Shown here piece after piece: positions 37,978 to 47,631 of a stretch of DNA of 64,000 nucleotides. The stretch lies in the NCBI RefSeq assembly GCF_002025205.1, contig NZ_CP019947.1:2518001-2582000 (forward strand), in the 5' to 3' direction. The first letter of the stretch is position 1. Each line of letters opens with the position of its first letter. The stretch is from Pseudomonas sp. CC6-YY-74 (lineage in GTDB: Bacteria > Pseudomonadota > Gammaproteobacteria > Pseudomonadales > Pseudomonadaceae). The notes under the pieces were generated by a model that made no database searches, was not told where the DNA came from, and saw nothing but the letters and a program-made list of their open reading frames with translations. Made by a program: the position numbers and the translations under genes.

Positions 37978-38571
37978 TTAGCGGCTTTCCAGACTTGCAG
38001 CGCGAGCATAAGGCAGCGCGCTTTCATTGGCATTCATGGCAGCTTGCTGAGCATGCTGGCGCAAATAATCCGGCAGACGCTTGTCATGCCAGCCGGGCGT
38101 GCCCTCACTGGCAGGTTCAGCCGCACCTTGTTGCTCTCCCGCAGTACTGAAACCCGCCAGCATGGCTGGGCCTTGCGCTTGAGGAGCGCTCATGGCCGGC
38201 TGAGCAGCCTGCTGCGCCAATTGTGTACTGGCAACTTCATCCTGATTGTACAAGCGCACACCAGCCAGCACGGCAACCGTAACAGAAGCGGCTACGGCAA
38301 AACGACCAACTGAACGCCACGGGCCGCGAACGACGGTCTTGCTCTGCACCGGCAAGGCTTCGTCGGCCAGCGCCGCAGACACAGCAGCCGCAATATCCAG
38401 ACGCGGCTCCAGCAGCTCATTGTGCATCACTGCACGAGCAACCTGATAACGCGACCAAGTTGCACGCAATTCGGCATCGTCGCTCGCACTGAGCACGCGC
38501 CGCAGTTCCATTTCGTCCGCTTCGTTATCCATCACTGCGGACAGCGATTCCTGCAGGGCTTCACGACTCAT
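37978..38571 (-). CDS. mucA: Anti-sigma factor MucA (intact)
   Basis: Inner membrane anti-sigma factor that sequesters AlgU. The 197-residue protein has an N-terminal AlgU-binding domain (MSREALQESLSAVMDNEADE, WSRYQVARAVMH), one membrane helix at about 88-107 (GRFAVAASVTVAVLAGV) and a periplasmic tail that MucB covers. It is full length with no frameshift, so the strain is not a mucA-type mucoid mutant. The gene lies 30 bases after algU. Confidence 0.97.
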   Translation of the reverse strand: MSREALQESLSAVMDNEADEMELRRVLSASDDAELRATWSRYQVARAVMHNELLEPRLDIAAAVSAALADEALPVQSKTVVRGPWRSVGRFAVAASVTVAVLAGVRLYNQDEVASTQLAQQAAQPAMSAPQAQGPAMLAGFSTAGEQQGAAEPASEGTPGWHDKRLPDYLRQHAQQAAMNANESALPYARAASLESR

Positions 38572-38601
38572 GGCGTTCCTCTCTTGGCTGTCGCCGCTGT
38601 C

Positions 38602-39183
38602 TTAACTTTCCTGCAACAGAGGTTGCAAGGATTTATCTACGGCCTCACGAGCCCGAAAAATTCGCGATCGCACAGTACCGACTGGACACTGCATGACGCT
38701 CGCAATGTCCTCGTAACTCAGACCATCAAATTCGCGCAAGGTTAGGGCGGTGCGCAAATCCTCTGGTAATTGCTGGATGGCCCGATGCACGGTGGCTTCG
38801 ATTTCATCCCGCAGCAACGCTCGCTCTGGCGACTCGATATCCTTGAGGGCGTGATCGCCATCATAGAATTCCGCATCCTCAGCACTGACATCGCTCTCTG
38901 GCGGCCGCCGACCGCGCGACACCAGATGATTCTTCGCCGTATTGATGGCAATGCGGTACAGCCACGTATAGAACGCACTGTCACCGCGAAAATTCCCCAG
39001 CGCTCGGTAAGCCTTGATGAAAGCTTCCTGCGCCACGTCTTGCGCTTCATGGGTGTCATGCACGAAACGCACGATCAACCCAAGAATCTTGTGCTGGTAT
39101 TTCAACACCAACAAATCGAATGCACGCTTGTCACCACGCTGCACGCGTTCGACCAACTGCTGATCTTCTTCCTGAGCTAGCAT
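38602..39183 (-). CDS. algU: Extracytoplasmic stress sigma factor AlgU (RpoE/sigma22)
   Basis: Directs transcription of alginate, envelope-stress and its own operon. The 193-residue length equals that of P. aeruginosa AlgU. Region 2 (DKRAFDLLVLKYQHKILGLI, FRGDSAFYTWLYRIAINTAK) and region 4 (LTLREFDGLSYEDIASVMQC, GTVRSRIFRAREAV) are complete. The ATG at 39183 has GAGGAG five bases upstream, which decides the start over an in-frame GTG. An AlgU-type promoter lies 59 bases upstream, so the gene is probably autoregulated. Confidence 0.98.
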   Translation of the reverse strand: MLAQEEDQQLVERVQRGDKRAFDLLVLKYQHKILGLIVRFVHDTHEAQDVAQEAFIKAYRALGNFRGDSAFYTWLYRIAINTAKNHLVSRGRRPPESDVSAEDAEFYDGDHALKDIESPERALLRDEIEATVHRAIQQLPEDLRTALTLREFDGLSYEDIASVMQCPVGTVRSRIFRAREAVDKSLQPLLQES

Positions 39184-39241
39184 CAACACTCCTCATTGAG
39201 TCCGAAGGAGTGCGCCGCCAACCAATCAATCGACTTGCCAA

Positions 39242-39269
39242 GATAGACCCGGACGTTGCGCAAAAGTTC
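39242..39269 (-). promoter_or_regulatory. AlgU-dependent promoter of the algU-muc operon
   Basis: On the minus strand GAACTT (39269-39264), a 16-base spacer and TCTATC (39247-39242) match the AlgU/sigma-E consensus GAACTT-N16/17-TCtga. It sits 59 bases before the algU start codon and fits the known autoregulated promoter of this operon. Confidence 0.85.
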
Positions 39270-39562
39270 TCCCCTCCAAACAAGCTTCCTGCAGAACGCT
39301 TTATGTCCTGCACGGAGTGACGCAGCAACGCCCTGTAAGCCCTGCCGCGCAAATAATCTTAGACCACTCATCTGCCGGCGATTGAAAGCCGTTGAAAGCC
39401 TTCAACGCACCCCCGTCAAATAAGCGCTGTCCTCTACGGGCGACCCTTTATGGAACCTGAAAGACTAAGAAAGTTCCCCAGTACCACAGTAGGTCATAAG
39501 CCGGCTATTGTGCCGCCCGCCCCCTCTATATACTAGGGGCCGCTTACTTGCGGAATCACGAC

Positions 39563-41179
39563 ATGAGCCAACACTACCAACACGACGTTCTGGTCATCGG
39601 CAGCGGGGCCGCCGGCCTGACCCTGGCGCTGACCCTGCCCGAGCACCTGCGTATTGCCGTGCTGAGCAAGGGCAATCTGGCCAATGGCTCGACTTACTGG
39701 GCCCAAGGTGGCGTGGCAGCAGTGCTGGACGACATGGATACCGTCGAGTCACATGTCGACGACACCCTCAATTCCGGTGCCGGCCTGTGTCGCGAAGAGG
39801 CGGTGCGCTTCACCGTGGAGCACAGCCGCGAAGCGATTCAATGGCTGATCGACCAGGGCGTGCCCTTCACCCGCGACGATCAGACTGCCCGCGAAGACGG
39901 CGGCTTTGAATTTCACCTGACCCGCGAAGGCGGTCACAGCCATCGACGCATCATCCACGCCGCCGACGCAACCGGCGCGGCGATCTTCAAGACCCTGCTC
40001 GAGCAGGCCAAGCTGCGGGCCAACATCGAAATGCTCGAGCAGCACGTGGCGGTTGACCTGATAACCGCCCGCAAACTCGATCTGGCTGGCGAACGCTGCC
40101 TGGGCGCTTATGTGCTCAATCGTGCCAGCGGCGAGGTTGACACCTATGGCGCGCGCTTCGTCATCCTCGCCACCGGCGGCGCAGCCAAGGTATACCTGTA
40201 CACCAGCAACCCGGATGGCGCCTGCGGCGACGGCATCGCCATGGCCTGGCGCGCCGGCTGCCGGGTCGGCAACCTGGAGTTCAACCAGTTCCACCCGACC
40301 TGCCTGTACCACCCGCAGGCCAAAAGCTTTCTGGTCACCGAAGCCCTGCGCGGCGAAGGCGCGCTGCTCAAACTGCCCAATGGTCAACGTTTCATGCAGC
40401 GCTTCGATGCCCGCGCCGAACTGGCCCCACGCGACATCGTAGCCCGCGCCATCGACCACGAGATGAAGCGCCTCGGCGTGGATTGCGTGTACCTGGACAT
40501 CAGCCACAAGCCGGCCGATTTCATCAAAACGCACTTCCCCACCGTCTATGAGCGCTGCCTCGACTTTGGCATCGACATCACCCGCGAGCCGATCCCGGTC
40601 GTGCCGGCCGCGCACTACACCTGCGGCGGCGTGGTCGTCGACCAGAGCGGACACACCGATGTACCGGGCCTGTACGCCATTGGTGAAACCAGTTTTACCG
40701 GCTTGCACGGTGCCAATCGTATGGCCAGCAACTCGCTGCTGGAATGCTTCGTCTACGCCCGCTCGGCGGCGGCCGACATCATGCAGAAACTGGATGAGGT
40801 GAGTGCGCCGAGCAACCTGCCGACCTGGGATGCCAGCCAGGTGACCGACTCGGATGAAGACGTGATCATCGCGCACAACTGGGATGAACTGCGGCGCTTC
40901 ATGTGGGACTACGTCGGCATCGTGCGCACCAACAAGCGCCTGCAGCGCGCCGAACATCGGGTGCGCTTGTTACTGGATGAAATCGACGAGTTCTACAGTA
41001 ACTACAAGGTCAGCCGCGACCTGATCGAGCTCAGAAACCTGGCGCAGGTGGCCGAACTGATGATCCGTTCGGCCATGCAGCGCAAGGAGTCTCGCGGCCT
41101 GCACTACACCCTGGACTACCCGCAGCAGTTGCCCGTGGCCAAAGACACTATTCTGCGGCCACCCATCTACGGCGACTGA
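39563..41179 (+). CDS. nadB: L-aspartate oxidase
   Basis: Oxidises aspartate to iminoaspartate, the first step of NAD synthesis, using FAD. The 538-residue protein has the FAD motif [42 protein letters not shown] and the active-site region [10 protein letters not shown] and [13 protein letters not shown]. The ATG at 39563 is preferred over an in-frame ATG 15 bases upstream. It is divergent from algU; the 379-bp spacer holds both promoters. Its end overlaps the end of ygfX tail to tail by 32 bases. Confidence 0.98.
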   Translation: MSQHYQHDVLVIGSGAAGLTLALTLPEHLRIAVLSKGNLANGSTYWAQGGVAAVLDDMDTVESHVDDTLNSGAGLCREEAVRFTVEHSREAIQWLIDQGVPFTRDDQTAREDGGFEFHLTREGGHSHRRIIHAADATGAAIFKTLLEQAKLRANIEMLEQHVAVDLITARKLDLAGERCLGAYVLNRASGEVDTYGARFVILATGGAAKVYLYTSNPDGACGDGIAMAWRAGCRVGNLEFNQFHPTCLYHPQAKSFLVTEALRGEGALLKLPNGQRFMQRFDARAELAPRDIVARAIDHEMKRLGVDCVYLDISHKPADFIKTHFPTVYERCLDFGIDITREPIPVVPAAHYTCGGVVVDQSGHTDVPGLYAIGETSFTGLHGANRMASNSLLECFVYARSAAADIMQKLDEVSAPSNLPTWDASQVTDSDEDVIIAHNWDELRRFMWDYVGIVRTNKRLQRAEHRVRLLLDEIDEFYSNYKVSRDLIELRNLAQVAELMIRSAMQRKESRGLHYTLDYPQQLPVAKDTILRPPIYGD

Positions 41180-41600
41180 ATTTCAGGCGCACACGCAAGC
41201 GCCTGTGCATATCCCGCGGCATGCCATCATGCGGGATGCACAGGCCGCGCACCCGGCGCTCGCCCGCCAGACTAAAGCGCAGCACCACGACCAACGGCAA
41301 CGCCAGACTGTCGGGGCGCAACTGGATTGCCTGCCAGCCGCCAGCAGTACTCCACAGCTGCCAACCATCGGCCGTGCAACGCAGCCCGCCGAACGCCTGC
41401 GGCGCACTCAGCAGGATATGCCGCGGCAATACCCAGGCGGCATGCCCCAGACACAGGACGACGCCCAGCGACAGCGCCCACAGCGGCATCGCGACAAGCG
41501 ACAAGCTGAGCAGCGCTAGCGCCTGTACCAAGCCGTAGAGCAGCAGCAAGCGCCGCGACGGCTGCCAGCGGCACTCGAAGCTGTCACTTGGGCTGGACAC
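41148..41600 (-). CDS. ygfX: YgfX-type membrane protein (SdhE partner)
   Basis: A 150-residue inner membrane protein with two helices ([20 protein letters not shown] and [20 protein letters not shown]) followed by a soluble domain ([21 protein letters not shown]). The gene overlaps sdhE by 17 bases, as in E. coli where YgfX (CptA) forms a pair with SdhE. Its exact role is debated (proposed toxin-antitoxin or respiratory assembly). The 3' end overlaps the 3' end of nadB on the other strand. Confidence 0.85.
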   Translation of the reverse strand: MSSPSDSFECRWQPSRRLLLLYGLVQALALLSLSLVAMPLWALSLGVVLCLGHAAWVLPRHILLSAPQAFGGLRCTADGWQLWSTAGGWQAIQLRPDSLALPLVVVLRFSLAGERRVRGLCIPHDGMPRDMHRRLRVRLKFSRRRWVAAE

Positions 41601-41838
41601 GGTCCAGAATCATGCGAACCATGCGCTGCAGGTCGGCATCTTCAGACTCGCCTCGCTGCATGAACCAACCGAACATATCCTGATCTTCACACTCGAGCAG
41701 CTTGCGGTAACGCTCGCGATCTTCGGCATCGAGGGTTGGATAAACCTCCTTGACGAATGGCACCAGCAGTACATCCAGCTCCAGCATGCCGCGACGGCTG
41801 TGCCAGTAAAGGCGATTGAGTTCTGTCGAATCGACCAT
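41584..41838 (-). CDS. sdhE: FAD assembly factor SdhE
   Basis: An 84-residue protein that promotes covalent attachment of FAD to succinate dehydrogenase. It has the conserved RGM-E motif ([19 protein letters not shown]) and the [19 protein letters not shown] segment ending [15 protein letters not shown] eight bases before the ATG at 41838 fixes the start; a longer in-frame reading would add 40 residues unlike the family. It is divergent from ygfZ and coupled with ygfX. Confidence 0.95.
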   Translation of the reverse strand: MVDSTELNRLYWHSRRGMLELDVLLVPFVKEVYPTLDAEDRERYRKLLECEDQDMFGWFMQRGESEDADLQRMVRMILDRVQPK

Positions 41839-42053
41839 GGGGCGGTTCCTTGATAGAGCCTGGCAGGGATAAAGCGGCGCAGTATAACAGTCAGCCACAA
41901 GACGGGTGGCCGCCCCCTGCAAGCCAATCCTGGACGGTTCGAACCAAGCCCTACTCAAGCTATTTCTCGGCTTTTACGCAAAGCCTGTAGCTTGAGACTT
42001 GTGGCTGCTTTTATGATGACGCCCTCACTTTCATCCAGCGATTGTTTATCCCT

Positions 42054-42995
42054 ATGGCCGATTCCGCGTTTTTCTCCACTCTCAGCCACGAAGGCATTCT
42101 CGCCGTTCGCGGTCCTGATGCGAGCAAACTCCTCCAGGGCCAACTGACTTGCAACCTCAACTACCTGAGCGATGTCAGCTCCAGCCTCGGTGCGCGCTGC
42201 ACCCCGAAAGGCCGCATGCTGTCGAGCTTCCGGATTGTCAGCGTGGCCGACGGCTTCCTGCTGGCAATGGCCAGCGAGCTGGTCGAGCCGCAACTGCTCG
42301 ACTTGCAGAAATACGCGGCATTCAGCAAGTCCAAGCTGATCGACGAAAGCGCTGCCTGGGTACGTTTCGGCCTGCATGACGGCGACGCCGCGCTGGCCGG
42401 CCTCGGCCTCGACCTGCCCCGCCACGCCGACAGCGTGGCGCGGGCCATCGACCTGCTGGCGCTGCGCCTGAGCGACGGCCGCGCCGAACTCTGGGCACCA
42501 GCGGCCCAGCACGACAGCCTGCACGCCCACCTGGCTGCACAGCTGGCGCACGCCCCACTGAATCAATGGCTGCTGGCCCAGGTGCGCGCCGGCATCGGCC
42601 AGGTGCTGGGCTCCACTCGCGAGCTGTTCATCCCGCAAATGCTCAATCTGCAGGCATTGGGCGCTGTCAGTTTCAAGAAGGGCTGCTACACCGGCCAGGA
42701 AATCGTCGCGCGCATGCAGTACCTCGGCAAACTCAAGCGCCGCCTGTATCGCCTGGCAGTGGACGGCGAGCAACTACCCGCGCCGGCACTCGAACTGTTT
42801 ACCCCCGAGCGCAACGCCAGCGTCGGTGAAGTGGTGCTGGCCGCGCAAAGCGACAGCGGCTTCGAGCTGCTCGCCGTATTGTTGGAGGACGCGGTCAGCG
42901 ACGGACGCATTCACCTCGGTACGCCGCACGGCCTGCCGCTCAGACTGCTGGACCTGCCCTACACCCTGGACAGCAACCTCGAAATCCAGCGCTAA
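42054..42995 (+). CDS. ygfZ: Folate-binding Fe-S/tRNA-modification protein YgfZ
   Basis: Folate-dependent protein supporting iron-sulfur enzymes such as MiaB. The 313-residue protein resembles the glycine-cleavage T protein fold: GILAVRGPDASKLLQGQLT at the N-terminus and the signature KKGCYTGQEIVARMQYLGKL with the conserved cysteine (Cys211). The start MADSAFF is preferred over an ATG 12 bases upstream. It is followed 41 bases later by the HDOD gene on the same strand. Confidence 0.95.
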   Translation: MADSAFFSTLSHEGILAVRGPDASKLLQGQLTCNLNYLSDVSSSLGARCTPKGRMLSSFRIVSVADGFLLAMASELVEPQLLDLQKYAAFSKSKLIDESAAWVRFGLHDGDAALAGLGLDLPRHADSVARAIDLLALRLSDGRAELWAPAAQHDSLHAHLAAQLAHAPLNQWLLAQVRAGIGQVLGSTRELFIPQMLNLQALGAVSFKKGCYTGQEIVARMQYLGKLKRRLYRLAVDGEQLPAPALELFTPERNASVGEVVLAAQSDSGFELLAVLLEDAVSDGRIHLGTPHGLPLRLLDLPYTLDSNLEIQR

Positions 42996-43036
42996 CCACA
43001 CTGCACCTGCAGCCGATTACCGAAGAGATCTGCCCC

Positions 43037-43873
43037 ATGAGCAAACTTGCCGAAAAAGTCCAACAGGAACTGATCAAGGCCATCGACAACGATGATCTGG
43101 TACTGCCTACCCTGCCGGAAGTCGCATTGAAAGTCCGTGAAGCGGCAGAAAACCCGGACATCGGCATTCCGCAGATCAGCAAGGTAATCGGCAACGATGC
43201 GGCGCTGACCGCCCGCATCATCAAGGTGGTGAACAGCCCATTGCTGCGCACCACCAAGGCAATCACCGACCTGCAGATGGCCGTCAGCCGCCTGGGCATC
43301 AACTACACCTGCAACCTGGCCACCGGTTTGGCGATGGAGCAGATGTTCCAGGCCACCTCGGACGTGGTCGACCGCAAAATGCGTGAAGTCTGGAACAAAA
43401 GCACGGAAATCGCCGGCATCTGTCACGTGCTGTGCAAGCACTACACCCGCTTGATGCCGGACCAGGCGACCCTGGCCGGTCTGGTGCACCAGATTGGCGT
43501 GCTGCCGATCCTCACTTACGCCGAGGACCACAACGAACTGCTGTCCGACTCGATCAGTCTCAACCATGTGATCGAGCAAATTCATCCAATTATCGGTGAC
43601 AAGATTCTGCGCACCTGGGACTTCCCGGAACTGATCGCCATGGTGCCGAGCCAGCATCTGGACTTCACCCGCGACAGCGCCAAGGTCGACTACGTCGACA
43701 TCGTCCAGGTCGCCATCCTGCAGAGCTACCTGGGCAGCCAACATCCCTACACCCAGCTGGACTGGAGCCAAATCCCGGCATTCAGCAAGCTCGGCCTGGA
43801 CCCGAACCAGAACATGAATGACGACGAAGATCTCTCCGCGGCCATGGAAGCGGCCATGGGCATGCTGCAGTAA
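43037..43873 (+). CDS. HDOD-domain signalling protein
   Basis: A 278-residue protein made almost entirely of one HDOD domain (LPTLPEVALKVREAAENPD, ISKVIGNDAALTARIIKVVN, AVSRLGINYTCNLATGLAM, LVHQIGVLPILTYAEDHNE). HDOD proteins lack the HD metal site and usually act as non-enzymatic signalling or scaffold modules. No second domain is attached. It probably shares a transcript with ygfZ and ends at a perfect 18-bp stem-loop. In PAO1 the same gene order is remembered (PA0759-PA0758). Confidence 0.92.
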   Translation: MSKLAEKVQQELIKAIDNDDLVLPTLPEVALKVREAAENPDIGIPQISKVIGNDAALTARIIKVVNSPLLRTTKAITDLQMAVSRLGINYTCNLATGLAMEQMFQATSDVVDRKMREVWNKSTEIAGICHVLCKHYTRLMPDQATLAGLVHQIGVLPILTYAEDHNELLSDSISLNHVIEQIHPIIGDKILRTWDFPELIAMVPSQHLDFTRDSAKVDYVDIVQVAILQSYLGSQHPYTQLDWSQIPAFSKLGLDPNQNMNDDEDLSAAMEAAMGMLQ

Positions 43874-43875
43874 AG

Positions 43876-43919
43876 CGCAAGCCTATGCGGCGGCCTGCTC
43901 GCCGCCGCATAGGCTTGCG
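43876..43919. terminator. Perfect 18-bp inverted repeat between convergent genes
   Basis: CGCAAGCCTATGCGGCGG and CCGCCGCATAGGCTTGCG pair without mismatch around CCTGCTCG, filling the space between the ends of the HDOD and tctE genes. A T-tract is missing, but its position suggests a bidirectional transcription end. Confidence 0.7.
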
Positions 43920-43931
43920 ATAGCGAATTGA

Positions 43932-45323
43932 TCAGGCGTCCTCGAGCAGAAACTCCACCCGCACCAGCAACCCCTGCGGCTGTACCTGATGCAGGCTGAT
44001 GCGCGCCTGATGGGCGCGGCAAATCTCGCCAACGATGGCCAGGCCCAGGCCGCTGCCAGCCCCCTGTGCGCTGCGCCGATAGAAGCGTTCGAAGACCCTT
44101 TCGTGATCGTCCTCAGGGATCCCCGGGCCATCGTCCTGAACCTCGAGGATGCCTGGTGCCAGCACCCGCAGGATCACGTTGCCACCGGCCGGGGTATGCG
44201 CCAGGGCGTTATCCACCAGGTTGCACAACAGCTCGTTGAGCAGGGTCGGCTCGCCGCGCAGCCACACCGGCTGCTCGGCCTCCAGCGCCAGGGCGATACC
44301 GCGCGCATGGGCCAGGGGTGCCAGCGCCAGGCCCAGCTCACGGGCCAACTGGCTGAGATCGAGACGGTGCGCGCCGCCCTCGGCAATCGCCCGCGCCCCG
44401 CTTTCGATGCGCGCCAGCGAGAGCAGTTGGTTGGCCAGCTGGGTCAGGCGGTCGGTGTTCTGCGCTGCCTCTTCCAGGGTGCTGCGCCAGGCGGCCGGCT
44501 CCTGCGCGCGCAGACCCAGTTCGACCCGCGCCTTGAGCGCCGCCAAGGGCGTGCGCAATTCATGAGCGGCATCGGCGATAAATTGCGACTGGCGCTCGAA
44601 CAGGCCACGCAGACGGTCATTGAACTGGTTCAAGGCATTCACCAACGGGCGTAGCTCACGCGGCAGTTCGGCATCTGCCAGCGGGCGCAGATCGTCGCTG
44701 GCGCGTGCGGCCACGGTGCGCCGCAACAGTTCCAGGGGGCGCAACGCGGCGCTCACCGCCAGCCACACCAGCAGCAATGCGCTGAACGCCAGCAAGCCCA
44801 TGCGCCACAGCGTGCCGACCAGCAATTCACGGATCATGCGCTCGCGCGCGCCCAGGGTCTCCGCCACGCGAATCTCGGCGATGCCATTGAGCAGTGGCTC
44901 GCTGACCGGTTGCAGCAGGCTGACCATGCGTACGCCCTGGTTGCGGTAGGTGCCATCGTAGAAATGCGCCAGTGCCGGGTAATCGTCGGTGCGCGGGGTG
45001 CCGGGAGGCGCAGCCGGCAGATCGTCGTAGCCGGAGACCAACTCCCCGCGCAGATCCAGCACCTGGTAGTAGATGCGTCCGGCGCTGTCGTAGGCGAAGG
45101 TATCCAGGGCGACATAGGGCACGTTGGCCTTGAGCCTGCCATCGTCGGTGTACAGACCCTGGGCAATCGCCCGCGCCGACGCCAGCAAGGTGCGGTCATA
45201 GGCGGTGTCGGCGGCGCGCCGGGCACTCCAGTAGGCACTCAAACTGCTGACGAGCAGGGTCAGCGCCAGCAACAACGCCAGACGCCGTAGCAGCCGCCCG
45301 CGCAGGCTACCGACTTCAGCCAC
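43932..45323 (-). CDS. tctE: Sensor histidine kinase TctE
   Basis: Membrane kinase pairing with TctD to control tricarboxylate uptake. The 463-residue protein has two membrane helices (LALLLALTLLVSSLSAYW, about 15-32; MGLLAFSALLLVWLAVSAAL, about 175-194), a periplasmic sensor of about 140 residues, the phosphoacceptor His254 (FIADAAHELRTPLAAL) and ATPase boxes NELLCNLVDNALAHTP, DDGPGIPEDD and GSGLGLAIV. The GTG start at 45323 has GGAGG six bases upstream and lies 16 bases after the tctD stop. Confidence 0.93.
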   Translation of the reverse strand: MAEVGSLRGRLLRRLALLLALTLLVSSLSAYWSARRAADTAYDRTLLASARAIAQGLYTDDGRLKANVPYVALDTFAYDSAGRIYYQVLDLRGELVSGYDDLPAAPPGTPRTDDYPALAHFYDGTYRNQGVRMVSLLQPVSEPLLNGIAEIRVAETLGARERMIRELLVGTLWRMGLLAFSALLLVWLAVSAALRPLELLRRTVAARASDDLRPLADAELPRELRPLVNALNQFNDRLRGLFERQSQFIADAAHELRTPLAALKARVELGLRAQEPAAWRSTLEEAAQNTDRLTQLANQLLSLARIESGARAIAEGGAHRLDLSQLARELGLALAPLAHARGIALALEAEQPVWLRGEPTLLNELLCNLVDNALAHTPAGGNVILRVLAPGILEVQDDGPGIPEDDHERVFERFYRRSAQGAGSGLGLAIVGEICRAHQARISLHQVQPQGLLVRVEFLLEDA

Positions 45324-45339
45324 CCCGCGCCTCCAGCCC

Positions 45340-46011
45340 TTAGTCACCGACCGCCTCCAACAAATAACCCAGGCCACGGAAAGTAACGATGCGCACGCCG
45401 CTGCCCTCGAGCTTCTTGCGCAGGCGATGGACGTAGATCTCGATGGAGACGGCGCTGGCCTCCTCGTCCAGGCCAAACACCTGGGCGGCCAGTTGCTCCT
45501 TGCTCATCACCCGCCCTGGCCGGGCAATCATGGCCTCCAGCACCGCCTGCTCGCGGGCGGTCAGGCTGAGGCTTGCACCCCGCGCACTGAAGCGCCGGGT
45601 CGCCAGGTCGTAGACCAGTTCGCCACAGCGCTGCTGCTGCTCGCCGCCCAGCACACTGCGTCGTAGCAGTGCCTTGACCCGCGCCTCTAGTTCACTCAGC
45701 TCGAAAGGTTTGGCCAGGTAATCGTCGGCACCGAGGTTGAGCCCATGCACCCGATCCCTGACCTCACCACGGGCGGTCAGCATCAGTACTGGCAAGGTTT
45801 TTCCGCGTGCGCGCAGACGCGCCAGCACCTGGAAACCATCGAGGCGCGGCAAGCCGATATCGAGTATCGCCAGGGCGTACTCCTCGCTGGCCAGGGCCAG
45901 GTCGGCGGCCACTCCGTCGTGCAGCACATCCACCGTCCAGCCGCCGCTTTTCAGGGCCTGGGCCACGCTCGCCGCCAGCTGCGGATGGTCTTCGACCAGC
46001 AGAATTCGCAC
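45340..46011 (-). CDS. tctD: Response regulator TctD (OmpR family)
   Basis: DNA-binding regulator of the tricarboxylate porin and transporter genes. The 223-residue protein has a receiver domain (VRILLVEDHP, phosphoacceptor Asp51 in AILDIGLPRLDGF, Lys in LAKPFEL) and a winged-helix output domain (SLTAREQAVLEAMIARPG, SVEIYVHR-like SIEIYVHRLRKKL). The start is GTG at 46011 with GGAGG five bases upstream. It is divergent from opdH, and the direct repeats at 46219-46240 are its likely binding site. Confidence 0.94.
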   Translation of the reverse strand: MRILLVEDHPQLAASVAQALKSGGWTVDVLHDGVAADLALASEEYALAILDIGLPRLDGFQVLARLRARGKTLPVLMLTARGEVRDRVHGLNLGADDYLAKPFELSELEARVKALLRRSVLGGEQQQRCGELVYDLATRRFSARGASLSLTAREQAVLEAMIARPGRVMSKEQLAAQVFGLDEEASAVSIEIYVHRLRKKLEGSGVRIVTFRGLGYLLEAVGD

Positions 46012-46188
46012 CGCCACCTCCCTCCAGAATCGAGTCAGACAATCGCTACCGACCACGCCGTCCGTGGCGCAGTTTACAGACGCGAGGCGCCCTGTGAATG
46101 GTCTAAATGCTGGCGCACAGTCGCCGCAAAAAAACTTTGTGGCCTGCCATCCCTGGCGCCCACCCTGCGGGCCGTCGCAGGCGACGTC

Positions 46189-46211
46189 CAAAAACGCTCC
46201 AGGCGTTTTTG
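46189..46211. terminator. A/T-flanked hairpin between tctD and opdH
   Basis: CAAAAACGC and GCGTTTTTG form a 9-bp perfect stem with a 5-base loop. It sits directly beside the direct repeats in the divergent promoter region, so it could insulate the two promoters or be part of the control region rather than end a gene. Confidence 0.4.
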
Positions 46212-46218
46212 TCAGCGC

Positions 46219-46240
46219 TGAAAGCTTGGTGAAAGCTTGA
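46219..46240 (+). promoter_or_regulatory. Tandem direct repeat, probable TctD operator for opdH-tctCBA
   Basis: TGAAAGCTTGG is followed immediately by TGAAAGCTTGA: ten of eleven bases identical with an 11-base period. OmpR/PhoB-type regulators bind as head-to-tail dimers to such repeats, and the site lies between divergent tctD and opdH, 94 bases before the opdH start. The assignment to TctD is inference. Confidence 0.65.
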
Positions 46241-46333
46241 CCTCATAGGATCAGTCCCAGGTGGCTCGATCCACCTACCTGAACGGACCGCACAGTGGTG
46301 TGCAGCCGTGACAAAAACAACAATGGAGACCAC

Positions 46334-47602
46334 ATGATGCCGTTCGCATCCCGTCAGGCCCCGCTGCCTGCGCACCTGCTTAGCCTAGCCGTAACCGCCG
46401 CACTGCTCGCTCCTGCCGCCCAGGCCGCGTTTGTCGACGACAGCAAAGCCAGCCTGAGCATGACCAATATCTACCTGAACCGTGATTTCCGCGAAGGCAC
46501 TGGCCAGAACAAGCGCGAAGAATGGGGCCAGGGCTTTCTCCTCGACATCCAGTCCGGCTACACCGAAGGTACTGTCGGCTTTGGCCTCGACGCCCTGGGC
46601 ATGCTCGGCGTCAAGCTCGACTCCGGCGGCGGGCGTACCGGCACCGACCTGTTGCCGGTCCAGGACGACGGCGGCACTCCGGACCAGTTCAGCCGCCTGG
46701 GCCTGACCGCCAAGGTCAAGGTCTCCAGCACCGAACTGCGCTACGGCTCGCATGTGCCCGAACTACCGGTGGTCAAGGCCAGCGACAGCCGCCTGCTGCC
46801 CCAGGTTTTCGAAGGCGGCCTGCTGACCTCCTCTGAACTGGAGGGCCTGACCTTCACCGGCGGGCGCCTGGACAAGGTCATCGACCGTGCTTCAACCAAC
46901 TCCGAAGATCTGGTGCTCAACAGCAAGAACAAGCGCTACGCCGGCGGCATCACTGCCGACCACCTGGACCTGGCCGGTCTCGATTACCAGTTCAGCAAGG
47001 GTCTGAGCGGGCGCTATTTCCATGCCGAGCTGGACGACATCTACCGGCAGAACTTCTTCAACCTGCTCGCCAGCTATCCAATGGGCGGTGGCACCCTGGC
47101 CGCCGATCTGCGCCTGATGCTCAGCGACGACACGGGCGCGGCCAACGCCGGCAAGGTCGATAACCGCGCGTTGAACGGCGTGCTCAGCTACGCCCACAGT
47201 GGCCACAAGCTCAGCCTGGCCTACCAGAAAATGAGCGGTGACACCGGCTATGCCTATCTCGACGGCAGCGATCCCTACCTGGTCAACTTCGTCCAGATCA
47301 ACGACTTCGCCAACGCCGACGAACGCTCCTGGCAGGCCCGCTACGACTACAACTTCGCCGCACTTGGGTTGCCCGGCCTGAGCTTTCTCACCCGCTACGT
47401 CAGCGGCGACGATGCGCGCATCGCTGGCAGCACTGCCACCGGTAGCGAATGGGAACGCGACATCGAACTCAAGTACGTGGTGCAGAGCGGCCCGGCGAAG
47501 AACCTCTATGTGCGCCTGCGCAACGCCAACTTCCGTTCCGACTTCGCCCGCGATGCAACCGAAAACCGCGTGATCGTCGGCTACACACTGCCGATCTGGT
47601 AA
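46334..47602 (+). CDS. opdH: Outer membrane porin OpdH (OprD family), tricarboxylate uptake
   Basis: An 18-stranded OprD-type channel; in P. aeruginosa OpdH admits cis-aconitate and related tricarboxylates and is controlled by TctDE. The 422-residue protein has a signal peptide ending APAAQAA, the family start FVDDSKASLSMTNIYLNRDF and WGQGFLLDIQSGYTEGTVGF, and a C-terminal aromatic residue (YTLPIW). GGAG precedes the double ATG at 46334/46337. The tctC gene follows after 29 bases. Confidence 0.95.
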   Translation: MMPFASRQAPLPAHLLSLAVTAALLAPAAQAAFVDDSKASLSMTNIYLNRDFREGTGQNKREEWGQGFLLDIQSGYTEGTVGFGLDALGMLGVKLDSGGGRTGTDLLPVQDDGGTPDQFSRLGLTAKVKVSSTELRYGSHVPELPVVKASDSRLLPQVFEGGLLTSSELEGLTFTGGRLDKVIDRASTNSEDLVLNSKNKRYAGGITADHLDLAGLDYQFSKGLSGRYFHAELDDIYRQNFFNLLASYPMGGGTLAADLRLMLSDDTGAANAGKVDNRALNGVLSYAHSGHKLSLAYQKMSGDTGYAYLDGSDPYLVNFVQINDFANADERSWQARYDYNFAALGLPGLSFLTRYVSGDDARIAGSTATGSEWERDIELKYVVQSGPAKNLYVRLRNANFRSDFARDATENRVIVGYTLPIW

Positions 47603-47631
47603 CCCACAATAACAATCGAGAGGAACCAACC

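Noticed and set aside
37978-38571. Possible mucA frameshift giving a mucoid genotype
   Set aside because: The reading frame is complete with the expected membrane helix and C-terminus.
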